Below are positions 41,907-51,913 of a stretch of 64,000 nt of DNA, in pieces. The number at the start of each line of letters is the position of its first letter. The first letter of the stretch is position 1. The DNA is taken from the NCBI GenBank assembly GCA_013388755.1, contig JACAEQ010000078.1, forward strand, positions 43,952 through 107,951, in the 5' to 3' direction. The position numbers and the translations under genes were made by a program. Under the pieces are notes generated by a model that saw only the letters and a list, made by a program, of their open reading frames with translations, did not search any database and was not told the origin of the DNA. Source of the stretch: Chloroflexota bacterium. GTDB lineage: Bacteria; Chloroflexota; Chloroflexia; Chloroflexales; Roseiflexaceae.

Positions 41907-41936
41907 GGGCAATAAACAGCGCCCCTTCTTTTGTTA
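41907..41936 (+). terminator. terminator-like hairpin in the 5' leader
   Basis: GGGGC (41907-41911) can pair with GCCCC (41922-41926), and the T-rich TTCTTTTGTT follows. It lies between the promoter at 41818 and the start codon, so it could attenuate the downstream pair. The stem is short. Confidence 0.35.
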
Positions 41937-41973
41937 TCCGTATCGGTTATCGAGCGTTTCCAACGTTCAGCTG

Positions 41974-42654
41974 ATGGTGATGAGTATGCAAGACCCTCGC
42001 GACGCTCAGCAAACCTCCATGCAGCGGCCGGTGATGCCGTCGCCGTATGGCGTGCAGCCTCCCTATACGTACCAGGCAGCGCCCGCCGCGCCACGCGCCG
42101 GTGCGTTCACGCGTTTCGTGCGGTTGCTGCGGCTGTTGTTGCGCCGTCTTCTGTACGGAACCGTGCTGCTGGGTCGCGCGCTGCGGCCATTTGCGCTGAC
42201 GCTGGTGGTCGCCACCGGCCTGTTGAGCGTGATCGGCTGGATGAGCTGGCAGATCTGGGGGCCAAAGCCGGGCGCGCCCGACTTTGTGCGCGCCGAGTCA
42301 ATCGCGCCTGCACCGGCCGTGCTCAATTACCTGCAGGGCCGCAAAACCTTCAATGCCGACCTGATGTGGGAGGCATTCAGCACAGAGTACCAGTCGTCGC
42401 AGCTCAATCTTGGCGCATCCAAGGCAACCCTGCAATCACAGGCCGATACTGAGAAAAGCATGGGCCTGGTCTATAACCGCTATGATTATGTCGGCGGCGT
42501 CAGCCTCGACGACGGCGGCTCGATGTACTTCTACTCCGTGCTGGTGTCCATGCAGAGCCAGAGTGCCAAGGTACCGCTGGTGATTACCGCCAACCCGGAC
42601 GGCAAGATTGTCAGTATCATTTCGCCGCTCAACCGCCTGACCCAGAATAATTGA
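41974..42654 (+). CDS. single-pass membrane protein of unknown function, partner of the FtsH-like gene
   Basis: 226 residues from ATG 41974; ATGs at 41980 and 41986 are also possible and none has a strong ribosome site. A Pro/Gln/Tyr-rich N-terminus (about 1-45) precedes one membrane segment (about 72-92, ALTLVVATGLLSVIGWMSWQIW). The outer domain (about 105-226; VLNYLQGRKTFNADLMWEAF) has an alpha-beta look similar to NTF2-like or DUF4878-type domains, tentative. It lies 47 nt upstream of the AAA protease gene and should be co-transcribed, so it may be a substrate or adaptor. Confidence 0.65.
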   Translation: MVMSMQDPRDAQQTSMQRPVMPSPYGVQPPYTYQAAPAAPRAGAFTRFVRLLRLLLRRLLYGTVLLGRALRPFALTLVVATGLLSVIGWMSWQIWGPKPGAPDFVRAESIAPAPAVLNYLQGRKTFNADLMWEAFSTEYQSSQLNLGASKATLQSQADTEKSMGLVYNRYDYVGGVSLDDGGSMYFYSVLVSMQSQSAKVPLVITANPDGKIVSIISPLNRLTQNN

Positions 42655-42701
42655 GGCAATCGTTATCGGCCCGCGCATATGCGCCAACCAGGGAGTATAC
42701 G

Positions 42702-44717
42702 ATGGCTCTTGAACCTTACCGCCCGTCAACCGACACGCGCTACCGTGATGAGCTCGATCGCGAGCTTGACCAGAAGATTGACCAGGCCTTCCATCGCTGG
42801 CCGTGGAAGGTGCGCCGCCTGATCTGGCGCGTGCTGATCGCCCTGGTCGCGATCTGGCTGGTGGTTAACCTCCTCCCGCGCGGGTTCGAGTTTGTGATGA
42901 CGAATGATATGGGCGCGGCAATCCTGCAGGTGTTGATGATTGGCGCGTACCTGTTCTTCTTTATCGGCTTCCAGTTCTTTCTCATGTTCTACTTTATGGG
43001 CCGCACCCGCATCTACTGGCTCAAGCCGGGCGAGACGGGGATCGGTTTCAAGGATTACAAAGGAAACCCGGAGGTTCTGGAAGCGGCGCGCCGCATCGTC
43101 ACGCTGCTGAAAGGCGCAAAAGAGTTCAAGGAGATGGGCGGCGAGGTGACGCGCGGCGTCCTGCTGATCGGCCCTCCCGGCACCGGTAAGAGTTATATGG
43201 CACAGGCAGTGGCCACTGAGGCCGGCGTGCCGTTTGGGTACCTCAGTGCTCCGTCACTCACATCCGCCTGGATGGGCATGGGCAACATGAAGGTGATGCT
43301 CCTGTACCGCAAGGCGCGTAAGCTGGCACGCGAGTATGGCGCCTGCATCCTGTTCATTGATGAAATCGATGCGATCGGCATGGCGCGGAGCAGCAACCTT
43401 GCCGGCCAGGGAGCCATGGGCGGTATGTCATCCGACCCGGGCGCCGGTGGACGCGCCAATGTGGTGATGGGCATGGGCATGGGGATGGGCGCCGGCAGCG
43501 GCCTGCTCAACGAATTGCTGATCCAGATGGACCCGCCGCCACATGAGCAGTCGCTCAGCGGTAAGATCCTGCGCTTCTTCGGCCTGCGCCGCAATAAGAA
43601 GGTCGAGATGCCGCCGGTGCTGACGATGGCGGCGACCAACCTCGCCGAGACGCTCGACGCCGCGCTGTTGCGCCCGGGTCGCTTCGACCGCAAGATTACG
43701 GTTGACCTGCCCGACCCCGATGGCCGGAAGGAGATTATTGAATACTACCTCGCCAAGGTGAAACATGAGCCGATGCCGCTCGATCGCATGGTGTCGGATA
43801 CGATCGGGTATTCGCCGGTGGCGATCAAGTTCGTCATCAATGAAGCGGTGATCCACGCGCATTTCGATGGCCGCGCAGCCATTAACTACTGGGATTTCAC
43901 CCGCGCCCGCGAGACGCACGAGTGGGGGCTGCGCCAGCCGATCCGCAGTATGTCGTATGAGGAGCGGCGCCGGATCGCCTATCACGAGGCGGGCCACGCC
44001 TACGCCGCCGTCAAACTGCTGCGCAAGGAACGCCTGACAAAGGTGACGATCGTTCGCCACGGTTCGGCGCTCGGCTTCGCTGCGTGGAAACCTGAAGAGG
44101 AGATTCATACCCGTACCAGAGACGAACTGCTCGACCGGATCAAGATCTCGCTCGCCAGCCGCGCCGCCGAAGAAGTGTTCCTCAACATTCAGATGAGTGG
44201 CGTCACCGGTGACCTGCAGAGCGCTACCGGCCTGGCGTCGTTCATGGTCGGTGCCTATGGCATGGATAACAGCCTCTATTCCTACCTGACCTTCGGTATG
44301 CAGGGAGTGGCGAACCCTGACGTGAAGGTGCGCGTGGAAGCGATTCTGAATGAGCAGTATCGGCTGGTGAAGAGCCTGATCGAGAACAATAAGGAAGCCG
44401 TGATTGCGATCGCCGAGGCGCTCATCCTCCGTAACGAACTCACCGATATTGACGTGAACGAGATCCTGACGCGCGTCGAGGCTGAGCATCCATTCACCGA
44501 TCCGCGCGGCGTGCAACGCCAGCAATTCGGCTTCCTGGCATCGCGCGCCCTCCCCGAACCGGTGAGCGTCAGTCGCCGCTACCCCGGTGCACAGCGCCCG
44601 TCCGAACCGGTGAGTATTCCGACCGCCGCTGCTCAACCGCGATCGGCCCGGCAACCGCCTCAGTCGTCTGGCGAGGCATCCGAGACGCGCGAGACGGCTC
44701 CGGCAAGCGATGAGTAG
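42702..44717 (+). CDS. FtsH-like membrane AAA+ zinc protease, atypical
   Basis: 671 residues. Two close membrane segments (about 45-62 and 73-98) have no periplasmic FtsH domain between them. The AAA+ module has Walker A GPPGTGKS (157-164), Walker B CILFIDEIDAIG (about 213-224) and ALLRPGRFDR. Two insertions split it: a Gly/Met-rich loop with GMGMGMGAGSG, and a basic segment around FGLRRNKKVEMPP. The M41 protease domain keeps HEAGH (428-432), and Asp504 in GVTGDLQSA fits the third zinc ligand. The C-terminal tail is Pro/Ser-rich. Start at 42702 with GGGAG upstream. It is likely a processing protease apart from the housekeeping FtsH. Confidence 0.85.
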   Translation: MALEPYRPSTDTRYRDELDRELDQKIDQAFHRWPWKVRRLIWRVLIALVAIWLVVNLLPRGFEFVMTNDMGAAILQVLMIGAYLFFFIGFQFFLMFYFMGRTRIYWLKPGETGIGFKDYKGNPEVLEAARRIVTLLKGAKEFKEMGGEVTRGVLLIGPPGTGKSYMAQAVATEAGVPFGYLSAPSLTSAWMGMGNMKVMLLYRKARKLAREYGACILFIDEIDAIGMARSSNLAGQGAMGGMSSDPGAGGRANVVMGMGMGMGAGSGLLNELLIQMDPPPHEQSLSGKILRFFGLRRNKKVEMPPVLTMAATNLAETLDAALLRPGRFDRKITVDLPDPDGRKEIIEYYLAKVKHEPMPLDRMVSDTIGYSPVAIKFVINEAVIHAHFDGRAAINYWDFTRARETHEWGLRQPIRSMSYEERRRIAYHEAGHAYAAVKLLRKERLTKVTIVRHGSALGFAAWKPEEEIHTRTRDELLDRIKISLASRAAEEVFLNIQMSGVTGDLQSATGLASFMVGAYGMDNSLYSYLTFGMQGVANPDVKVRVEAILNEQYRLVKSLIENNKEAVIAIAEALILRNELTDIDVNEILTRVEAEHPFTDPRGVQRQQFGFLASRALPEPVSVSRRYPGAQRPSEPVSIPTAAAQPRSARQPPQSSGEASETRETAPASDE

Positions 44718-44775
44718 TATCGCGCGCGCGTACCACCACCGCCGTGCGCCAGTACGGCACATAGCGACTCTCCCG

Positions 44776-44802
44776 GCGAGCGACAGTACGACTGTCGCTC
44801 GC
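44776..44802. repeat. 12-bp perfect stem-loop
   Basis: GCGAGCGACAGT, a 3-nt loop ACG, and ACTGTCGCTCGC. It is just after the FtsH-like gene and has no T-run. It may end or protect that transcript. Confidence 0.5.
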
Positions 44803-44836
44803 TGGCGTTGGATGACAAAATTGATCGCTGCGCCGC

Positions 44837-44865
44837 TTGCACTCCGCCGATCGTTCGGCTATAGT
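44837..44865 (+). promoter_or_regulatory. promoter of the nucleotide-sugar operon
   Basis: TTGCAC at 44837-44842, 17-bp spacer, TATAGT at 44860-44865, ahead of the ATG at 44903. Confidence 0.65.
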
Positions 44866-44902
44866 AGTCCGGGCAGTAACCGTAACTCTTTACAGTCGGG
44901 CT

Positions 44903-45862
44903 ATGCGCGCGCTGATTACCGGAATAAACGGCTTCGCCGGCGGTCACCTGGCCGAACATCTCCTCACCAGCGGGATGTGGGAGGTCGCCGGCCTGGCGCG
45001 CCAGCCGGGGCTTGCGATCGAGGCCCTGAAGGGGCGCGTCGCCTATATTGCCGCTGACCTGAACGACCTGGAACAGACGCTCACCGCACTGGTCAGCGCG
45101 CGCCCCGATGTCGTCTTTCACCTCGCCGGCCAGTCCAACGTGCCACGAGCCTTCGCCGATCCGCACGCCACCCTTGAGGCGAATGCCGGTGCACAACTCA
45201 ATCTCTTTCTGGCGCTCCTGCGGCTGCGGAGCGATCCGCTGGTTGTGATCGCCAGCAGCAACGAAATCTACGGCCACGTGCGCCCTGAAGAATTGCCACT
45301 GACGGAAACCGCAGCGCTGCGTCCGGTCAATCCGTATGCCGTCAGCAAAGCGGCGCAGGATCTCTTTGCGTACCAGTATTATGTGAGCCACGGTCTGCGC
45401 ACCATCCGGTTACGCCTCTTTAATCATATCGGCCCACGCCAGACGGACATGTTCGTCGTTCCCGCCTTTGCGGCACAGATCGCGCAGATTGAGGCCGGCA
45501 GGCAACCGCCGGTACTGCGCGTCGGAAATCTGGCGGCCGAGCGCGATTTCAGCGACGTGCGCGATGTGGAGCGCGCGTATGAACTGGCGGCGCTGCATGG
45601 CGAGGTCGGCGCAGCCTACAATGTCGGCAGCGGCCGCGCCGTCAGCGTGCAGCGCGTGCTGGATATCCTGCTGACGTACAGTACGCGCGATATCAGTATC
45701 GAGCCGGATCCATCGCGCATGCGCCCCACCGATGTGCCGCGTGTCGTGTGCGATAGTACGCGCTTCCGCAACGATACCGGGTGGGAACCCGGCATTCCAC
45801 TGGAACAGACACTGTTCGATACACTTGAATACTGGCGCTCATGGGTACAGGAGCAGGCATGA
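44903..45862 (+). CDS. NAD-dependent epimerase/dehydratase, GDP-6-deoxy-4-keto-mannose reductase-like
   Basis: 319 residues. Rossmann motif TGINGFAGGHL, IASSNEIYG, and the active-site YAVSK (Tyr and Lys). NHIGPRQ and a C-terminal specificity region fit the extended short-chain dehydrogenase group of GDP-4-keto-6-deoxymannose reductases (Rmd), but GDP-mannose dehydratases and other epimerases are close. It overlaps the next gene, a sugar nucleotidyltransferase, by ATGA. Together they supply an activated deoxysugar for cell-surface glycans. The ATG at 44903 is the first in-frame start with homologous sequence. Confidence 0.82.
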   Translation: MRALITGINGFAGGHLAEHLLTSGMWEVAGLARQPGLAIEALKGRVAYIAADLNDLEQTLTALVSARPDVVFHLAGQSNVPRAFADPHATLEANAGAQLNLFLALLRLRSDPLVVIASSNEIYGHVRPEELPLTETAALRPVNPYAVSKAAQDLFAYQYYVSHGLRTIRLRLFNHIGPRQTDMFVVPAFAAQIAQIEAGRQPPVLRVGNLAAERDFSDVRDVERAYELAALHGEVGAAYNVGSGRAVSVQRVLDILLTYSTRDISIEPDPSRMRPTDVPRVVCDSTRFRNDTGWEPGIPLEQTLFDTLEYWRSWVQEQA

Positions 45863-46971
45863 AGGCAGTCATTCTCGTCGGTGGCCTGGGCACGCGCCTG
45901 CGACCGCTGACATGCAACACCCCCAAGCCGATGATTCCACTGGTGAATCAACCGTTCATTGTGCACGTTCTCGAAAACTTGCGCAACCAGGGGATTGACG
46001 AGGTGATCCTCTGTGTGCAATACCTGGCCGAGCGGTTTCGTGACGCGCTTGGTGATGGCACTGCGCTGGGGTTGAAGGTCCACGTCATTGAAGAACCGGA
46101 ACCGCTCGGCACGGCCGGCGCGGTCAAAAATGTCGAGCACATGCTTGATGGCGCAACCTTCGTGTTCAATGGCGATGTGCTGACCGACCTCGATCTGCAG
46201 GCCATGCTGGCGTTCCATCGCGAACGTGGCAGCAAACTCACCATCGCGCTGACACCGGTCGAGGACCCGACGGCCTACGGCCTGGTGGAAATGGACGAAA
46301 CTGGCCATATCCGGCGCTTCATGGAAAAACCGCGCATTGATGAGGTGACGTCCAACCTGATCAACGCCGGCACATACATTATTGAACCGGAGCTCTTCCG
46401 CTACGTTCCGCCCAGGCAGCACTACATGTTCGAGCGCGGCCTCTTTCCAGTCGTGCTGCAGACGCGCGACCCGATGTATGGATATCCGTCGCGCGCGTAC
46501 TGGACAGATATCGGCACGCCGCCTGCATATCTCGAAGTGCACCACGACATCCTCGTCGGCAAGGTGCGCTACCGGTTCCATGGCCAGGAGATCGGCAATC
46601 GCGTGTGGCTGGTCGGCGACGCCGACATTCATCCCAGCGCGCAGGTGTTCGGGCCCATCGTGATCGGCCCCGGTGTCAGGATCGGCGCCGGCGCCCAGGT
46701 CATCGGGCCGACCGTCATCGGCGCCGGGTGCGTCATTGGCCCACAGGCACGCATCGAGGGCGCGGTACTCTGGGATGGCAACCAGATTGCCGAAGCGGCC
46801 GTCTTGCGGTCGTGCGTCATCGGGCGGCACAATCAGATCGGGGCGCGTACCCACATCGGCGATGGGTCGGTCATCAGCGATGCGTGCGTGATCGAAGCCG
46901 AGAATCGCCTCGATCGCGGCATCCGCGTCTGGCCCGAAACCCACCTGCGCGAGAAATCCATCTCGTTCTGA
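45859..46971 (+). CDS. sugar-phosphate nucleotidyltransferase (mannose-1-phosphate guanylyltransferase-like)
   Basis: 370 residues. The N-terminal catalytic domain begins AVILVGGLGTRLRPLT with the GGxGTRxxP loop, then PKPMIPLVNQP and FNGDVLTDLD for metal and sugar binding. The C-terminal third is a left-handed beta-helix of hexapeptide repeats (VFGPIVIGPGVRIGAGAQVI). It is like GDP-mannose pyrophosphorylases, making GDP-mannose from GTP and mannose 1-phosphate. Coupled by ATGA to the reductase, which fits a GDP-deoxymannose route. Confidence 0.85.
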   Translation: MKAVILVGGLGTRLRPLTCNTPKPMIPLVNQPFIVHVLENLRNQGIDEVILCVQYLAERFRDALGDGTALGLKVHVIEEPEPLGTAGAVKNVEHMLDGATFVFNGDVLTDLDLQAMLAFHRERGSKLTIALTPVEDPTAYGLVEMDETGHIRRFMEKPRIDEVTSNLINAGTYIIEPELFRYVPPRQHYMFERGLFPVVLQTRDPMYGYPSRAYWTDIGTPPAYLEVHHDILVGKVRYRFHGQEIGNRVWLVGDADIHPSAQVFGPIVIGPGVRIGAGAQVIGPTVIGAGCVIGPQARIEGAVLWDGNQIAEAAVLRSCVIGRHNQIGARTHIGDGSVISDACVIEAENRLDRGIRVWPETHLREKSISF

Positions 46972-47009
46972 TGGCCAGGCATCGTCCGCGATCCCGGCAC
47001 GAGCCGTGC

Positions 47010-48118
<1,109 letters not shown>

Positions 48119-48123
48119 CCTGT

Positions 48124-48918
48124 CTACAGGCCAGCCATACGCCGCAATTCCTGGTTGCGGCTCAGGCGCCCCAGGACATTGCGCTTGACATTGTAGACAT
48201 CCGCAACGCTACCGAACAGGTCACGGCGCAACTGGTAGATTTCGCCAGGTTTGCGGCCCATCACGAACGAATGATAGACGACAAACCGTTCGGTATCGCC
48301 CGCAAGCAGCGCATTGATCTGGCGCCAGAACTCCTCGCGCGCCACCCGGTCGATCACTTCTTCGTCGGGTGGCGTGTCACATGCCTGCTCCCAGCCACAG
48401 GTCGACTCAACCGACACCATCTCTGCCCACGACTGCGCGCGCACGCTATCAATGACCACGCAGGCCGCGCAGAGCTGAAGATAATGCAGCAATGACGCCA
48501 GTGTCGGAAACGATGCAAAGCGCTCGGGCGAGATCGCCTGCCAGAAGCGGGCAAACGCCGAGCTTACAAAGAATTCGCTGCTTTCACCGGTACTGGCGAA
48601 TGCGCCACTACGCCGGATCCATCGCTCCACCAGCCCGCGATAGTGATTGAACAGGTATTCCCACGAAGCTTCACAGCACTCAACCAGCGCGCGGCGGAAC
48701 AATTCGTACGCAAAGCGCGTATCGTGTGGCTGACCGTGGAAGAAACGTTCGCTCTCAATTCGGCAGTGCTCCTGAAGCTGCACAAGATCCATCCGCATGA
48801 TCGCCTGCAGATCAATGTCGGCATGCTCACGTGAACCCTGACGGCTGCGCGCGCGGTGCGCCATGCCCCCCGGTTGAGGAAGGGTCGCTCCCCAGTGTGC
48901 CGTGCTGCCTGGTTGCAT
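48124..48918 (-). CDS. sigma-70 family-like protein, divergent
   Basis: 264 residues from the ATG at 48918 with GAGGAG upstream; the longer frame to 49188 is less likely. The segment FNHYRGLVERWIRRSG...SSAFARFWQAISPERFASF...LLHYLQLCAACVVIDSVRAQ resembles region 2 of ECF sigma factors. The C-terminal region (FVMGRKPGEIYQLRRDLFGSVADVYNVKRNVLGRLSRN) fits a region 4-like helix-turn-helix. No anti-sigma gene is near. It converges with gap (gap of 5 nt). Function as a sigma factor is inferred from pattern only. Upstream, an inverted pair GTATAC (49061, 49078) may be a control site. Confidence 0.6.
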   Translation of the reverse strand: MQPGSTAHWGATLPQPGGMAHRARSRQGSREHADIDLQAIMRMDLVQLQEHCRIESERFFHGQPHDTRFAYELFRRALVECCEASWEYLFNHYRGLVERWIRRSGAFASTGESSEFFVSSAFARFWQAISPERFASFPTLASLLHYLQLCAACVVIDSVRAQSWAEMVSVESTCGWEQACDTPPDEEVIDRVAREEFWRQINALLAGDTERFVVYHSFVMGRKPGEIYQLRRDLFGSVADVYNVKRNVLGRLSRNQELRRMAGL

Positions 48919-49135
48919 CAATGTCTCCTCAATCGCCGTGGTGATGCCGCGCGCGAGGAATACCCGGCGTGGCGCCAGTCGGTGTCGATCGCTGCTCGAC
49001 GCTATTGTATGGGTCCAGCGGATCGATCGGAATGGATCGTGGATGAGAAGCTGATGACATGTATACGATGTATGATGGTATACGTCACTGGTATCGGGAA
49101 ATCGCCAATCTGGTTGTAACGAGTTTTCAACGATA

Positions 49136-49675
49136 TCAGTCGGCGAATATGCCACGCGCTGCATTGAGCAGCGCCTGTAACTCGGCAAGCGTCAGCGCCG
49201 GGCCGATATGCTCGGTCGAATCACTCCAGCACCCCCAGTAGCCCTGACGATCGACACGCCAGAAGGCCCGGCCGACATAGTGCCCGGTGCGCGGGTCATT
49301 GACCGGGATGCTGTCGCGGATGGTGGAAAGGGTGGCACGTGGCGGCCCCCAGATGGCAAGCGCGTCGGACCGCCCATGCCGGGGGTGGCGTTCGGGGCGT
49401 ACCTGCGACGCAAGGTGTGGGTACCAGAATTCACGCAGGCGCGCGATGAATGGCAATGGTCGTTCCAGCGCGTCAAAGACAAATACCAGCGGCTCGGCAC
49501 TCAACCGCCCGATGGTGAGCTCGGCGAAGTCCTGGTCGACCGTGACGTTGGCCTGGACGGCGTATGCCCGGGCAGGAAGCGCCGCACGCAGCAACTCGAT
49601 CAGCGCTGCGCGTTGCGGCTCGGCCTGGCGCCATGTGAGCGCCTGTACCGTCGGAGCATAAATGAATGCTTCCAT
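49136..49675 (-). CDS. hypothetical protein
   Basis: 179 residues, no signal or membrane segment. It starts MEAFIYAPTVQALTWRQAEP and has a middle beta-rich part and YVGRAFWRVDRQGYWGCWSD near the end. I do not recognise a family. It is isolated on the minus strand, 217 nt upstream of the sigma-like gene start, so a role with that gene is possible but not shown. Confidence 0.55.
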   Translation of the reverse strand: MEAFIYAPTVQALTWRQAEPQRAALIELLRAALPARAYAVQANVTVDQDFAELTIGRLSAEPLVFVFDALERPLPFIARLREFWYPHLASQVRPERHPRHGRSDALAIWGPPRATLSTIRDSIPVNDPRTGHYVGRAFWRVDRQGYWGCWSDSTEHIGPALTLAELQALLNAARGIFAD

Positions 49676-49846
49676 GCGCGCCTCGTCAGGGGTGTCTGCC
49701 GGGTACCCTGGCCGTCTGCGACAACACTGCCGTTCTTACTGCTGACTTTATCACAATCCGGCCGGGAGACAAGAGGGTGATCATAGGAGAACGGTCCTCT
49801 CTTTGTATCTCCTCCTGGCACGTGCATGCAGAACGCGCCATACGTG

Positions 49847-49998
49847 CCTATCCGAATAACTCTCCGCTTGCTGTCATTGCGCGGAGCGTTAGCGACAGCT
49901 TGCAGCGAGCGAAGCGTGGCTGAAGCAATCTCCTCTTGCGCTGGTAGATTGCTTCGCTTCGCTCGCAATGACATCCAGCCATCCGTTATTCGGATAGG
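49847..49998. repeat. dispersed palindromic repeat, full copy 2
   Basis: A 152-bp element with 14-bp inverted ends (CCTATCCGAATAAC and GTTATTCGGATAGG) and an inner core of TGTCATTGCGCGGAGCG and GATTGCTTCGCTTCGCTCGC-AATGACA. Compared with copy 1 at 2192, the inner bases of the ends differ, but both arms changed together so pairing is kept. It occupies a third of the 430-bp gap 49676-50105; the rest shows no feature. Confidence 0.75.
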
Positions 49999-50105
49999 CT
50001 CCAGGAAAGGTGCGGCTTCGTGTTACGGCAAAACATATCTTATGGTACAGTAGCGACAGTGACCTTCAGCCAGCCGTTACAGCAGACGAAAAAGGAACGC
50101 AGATC

Positions 50106-50996
50106 ATGCAACTCTGCCGTTACCATCACCCGGCCCATGGCGCGCGCCTGGGCGTGGTTCGCAATGGGACGATCCATGATGCTACCGACATCTGGCCTAC
50201 CCTGACAGCATTCCTGCACTGGTCAATCGGGCGGCGCAATCTCGTGACCGATGTCGCCGCGGCGCTGGGCAGCCGTGACCCGCTGGCCCTGCTCGGCGAC
50301 GCCAGCCGGCCTCCCGCGCCGGATGCGCTCCACCTCCTGCGCCCTACCGACGAGCAGGAAGTCTGGGCGGCAGGCGTGACCTACGAACGCAGCCGGGTTG
50401 CGCGCGAAGAGGAGTCTGCCGGCAGTGGCATCTATGATCGGGTCTACGCCGCCGCACGACCGGAGATCTTCTTCAAAGCCACGCCCAGCCGCGTGGTCGG
50501 TCCCTATGAAGCAGTCGCGGTTCGTTCCGATTCGCAATGGAACGTCCCGGAGCCGGAACTGTCGCTGGTGATCAATCAACAGCTCGAACTGATCGGGTTC
50601 ACGATCGGCAACGACATGAGCTCGCGCGATATCGAAGGCGAGAATCCACTCTACCTGCCGCAGGCGAAAGTGTATGCGCGCTGCTGTGCGCTTGGCCCGG
50701 TGATCACACTCCGCGACGCAATTGCCGATCCCCGGCGGCTGATGCTACGACTGACAATCGAACGCGGCGGCGTGCCGATCTTTGTCGGCGAGATCAGCAC
50801 CGCCAGCATGGTGCGCACCTTTGAGGACCTGATTGCCTACCTCGGGCGCGACAACCTGTTCCCGCAGGGTGTCGTGTTGCTCACCGGCACCGGCATTGTC
50901 CCACCGGATGAGGTCTCGCTCGATGCGCGTGACGCGGTGACGATTGCGATTGAGGGGATCGGTGAGTTACACAACCCGGTTGTGCGTGGGGGATAG
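50106..50996 (+). CDS. fumarylacetoacetate hydrolase (FAH) family enzyme, 2-keto-3-deoxy-acid dehydratase-like
   Basis: 296 residues. The metal-binding Glu motif EPELSLV and GNDMSSRDIEGENPLYLPQAK, which holds the other acidic ligands, are clear, with GVTYERSRVAREEE early on. The length and sequence style recall 2-keto-3-deoxy-D-arabinonate dehydratases of the FAH family. Such an enzyme would act after the enolase-superfamily dehydratases in region 1, but it is 45 kb away and has no TTNGTCTGA site that I see. AAGGA lies about 10 nt before the ATG. Confidence 0.75.
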   Translation: MQLCRYHHPAHGARLGVVRNGTIHDATDIWPTLTAFLHWSIGRRNLVTDVAAALGSRDPLALLGDASRPPAPDALHLLRPTDEQEVWAAGVTYERSRVAREEESAGSGIYDRVYAAARPEIFFKATPSRVVGPYEAVAVRSDSQWNVPEPELSLVINQQLELIGFTIGNDMSSRDIEGENPLYLPQAKVYARCCALGPVITLRDAIADPRRLMLRLTIERGGVPIFVGEISTASMVRTFEDLIAYLGRDNLFPQGVVLLTGTGIVPPDEVSLDARDAVTIAIEGIGELHNPVVRGG

Positions 50997-51161
50997 CGGC
51001 GCCGGCAACGCCGTGCAATGCCGGGTCAACGGTGGCGGTTCGTGCCGGCAAACGAGCAAAAACCGCCACCGGAAGAGAAAGGTATCGTTCTGCTGAGGGC
51101 AACAGCGCCACCTGACGCGCGGCGTGCGCTGCGGGTGGTTCGCGAGCTGCCCTGCTGGCGT

Positions 51162-51710
51162 TCAGGCGTGCTCGGTGAGGGCCGCATCAATGGCGCGCAA
51201 CACAGTGATCCGGTTGCGGTGCGTCTGCTCATAACTCCGGATTGCCTCGAGCGTGGCAGTGTCGAGCGTGCTGACCTTTGCCGCCGCCTCCCTGGCATTC
51301 AGATCCTCATACCCCGGCACGGGGGCGGGTGGTTCAGCAGCACGTTGCAGCGCAATCTGCTCGATCTCGGCATACAGCCGTTCCACCTGTTCGCGCAGAT
51401 GCCCAACCGAGTCGCGTGTGGGCAGGTTCAATGCCTCGGCAATCCAGCGCCCGCGGCGCTCCAGCTCCTCGCGCAACGCCTGGCGCAGCACGTGGCCGTC
51501 GTGCAGGCCGTCGCGCATTGTCTTCTCAACGCCGGTAAGCCGGCTACGCAATTCCGACTCGACGTGGCCGAAACGGCTGCGTGCAACCTCTTCGCCACGC
51601 GCCGCCAGCCGATCGATCAGGTGATCAAGCTCGTCTTCGGCGAGCGTAACGGCGCCCAGCGCCGCCAGTAAACCCTTGTGTGCAACATCGCGTGTTGTAT
51701 CCAGCACCAT
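51162..51710 (-). CDS. coiled-coil protein, phasin-like in style
   Basis: 182 residues from the ATG at 51710 with AGGAGG about 9 nt upstream. Nearly all helical, with heptads through RDSVGHLREQVERLYAEIEQIALQ (about 110-133) and an Ala/Pro linker before a final helix. No signal or membrane segment. Helical phasin or PHA-granule-type proteins look alike, but there is no polymer gene near. Function unknown. Confidence 0.6.
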   Translation of the reverse strand: MVLDTTRDVAHKGLLAALGAVTLAEDELDHLIDRLAARGEEVARSRFGHVESELRSRLTGVEKTMRDGLHDGHVLRQALREELERRGRWIAEALNLPTRDSVGHLREQVERLYAEIEQIALQRAAEPPAPVPGYEDLNAREAAAKVSTLDTATLEAIRSYEQTHRNRITVLRAIDAALTEHA

Positions 51711-51913
51711 AGCTGATGCCTCCTGCGGAATGATCCGCCGCTTTGCAGCGCCAGAGATAACGCACCGCGTTATACTTCCAGTATACCATAACTCGTCAAG
51801 GTTTAGCGTACGCCAGGCGCCGGTGCACGCTGGAGTCGTGACACCCGGCACCAGGTATCAATGGTACAATGGATATGACAGTTCATGGCCGGTACGACTG
51901 AAAGGAGCACCAT

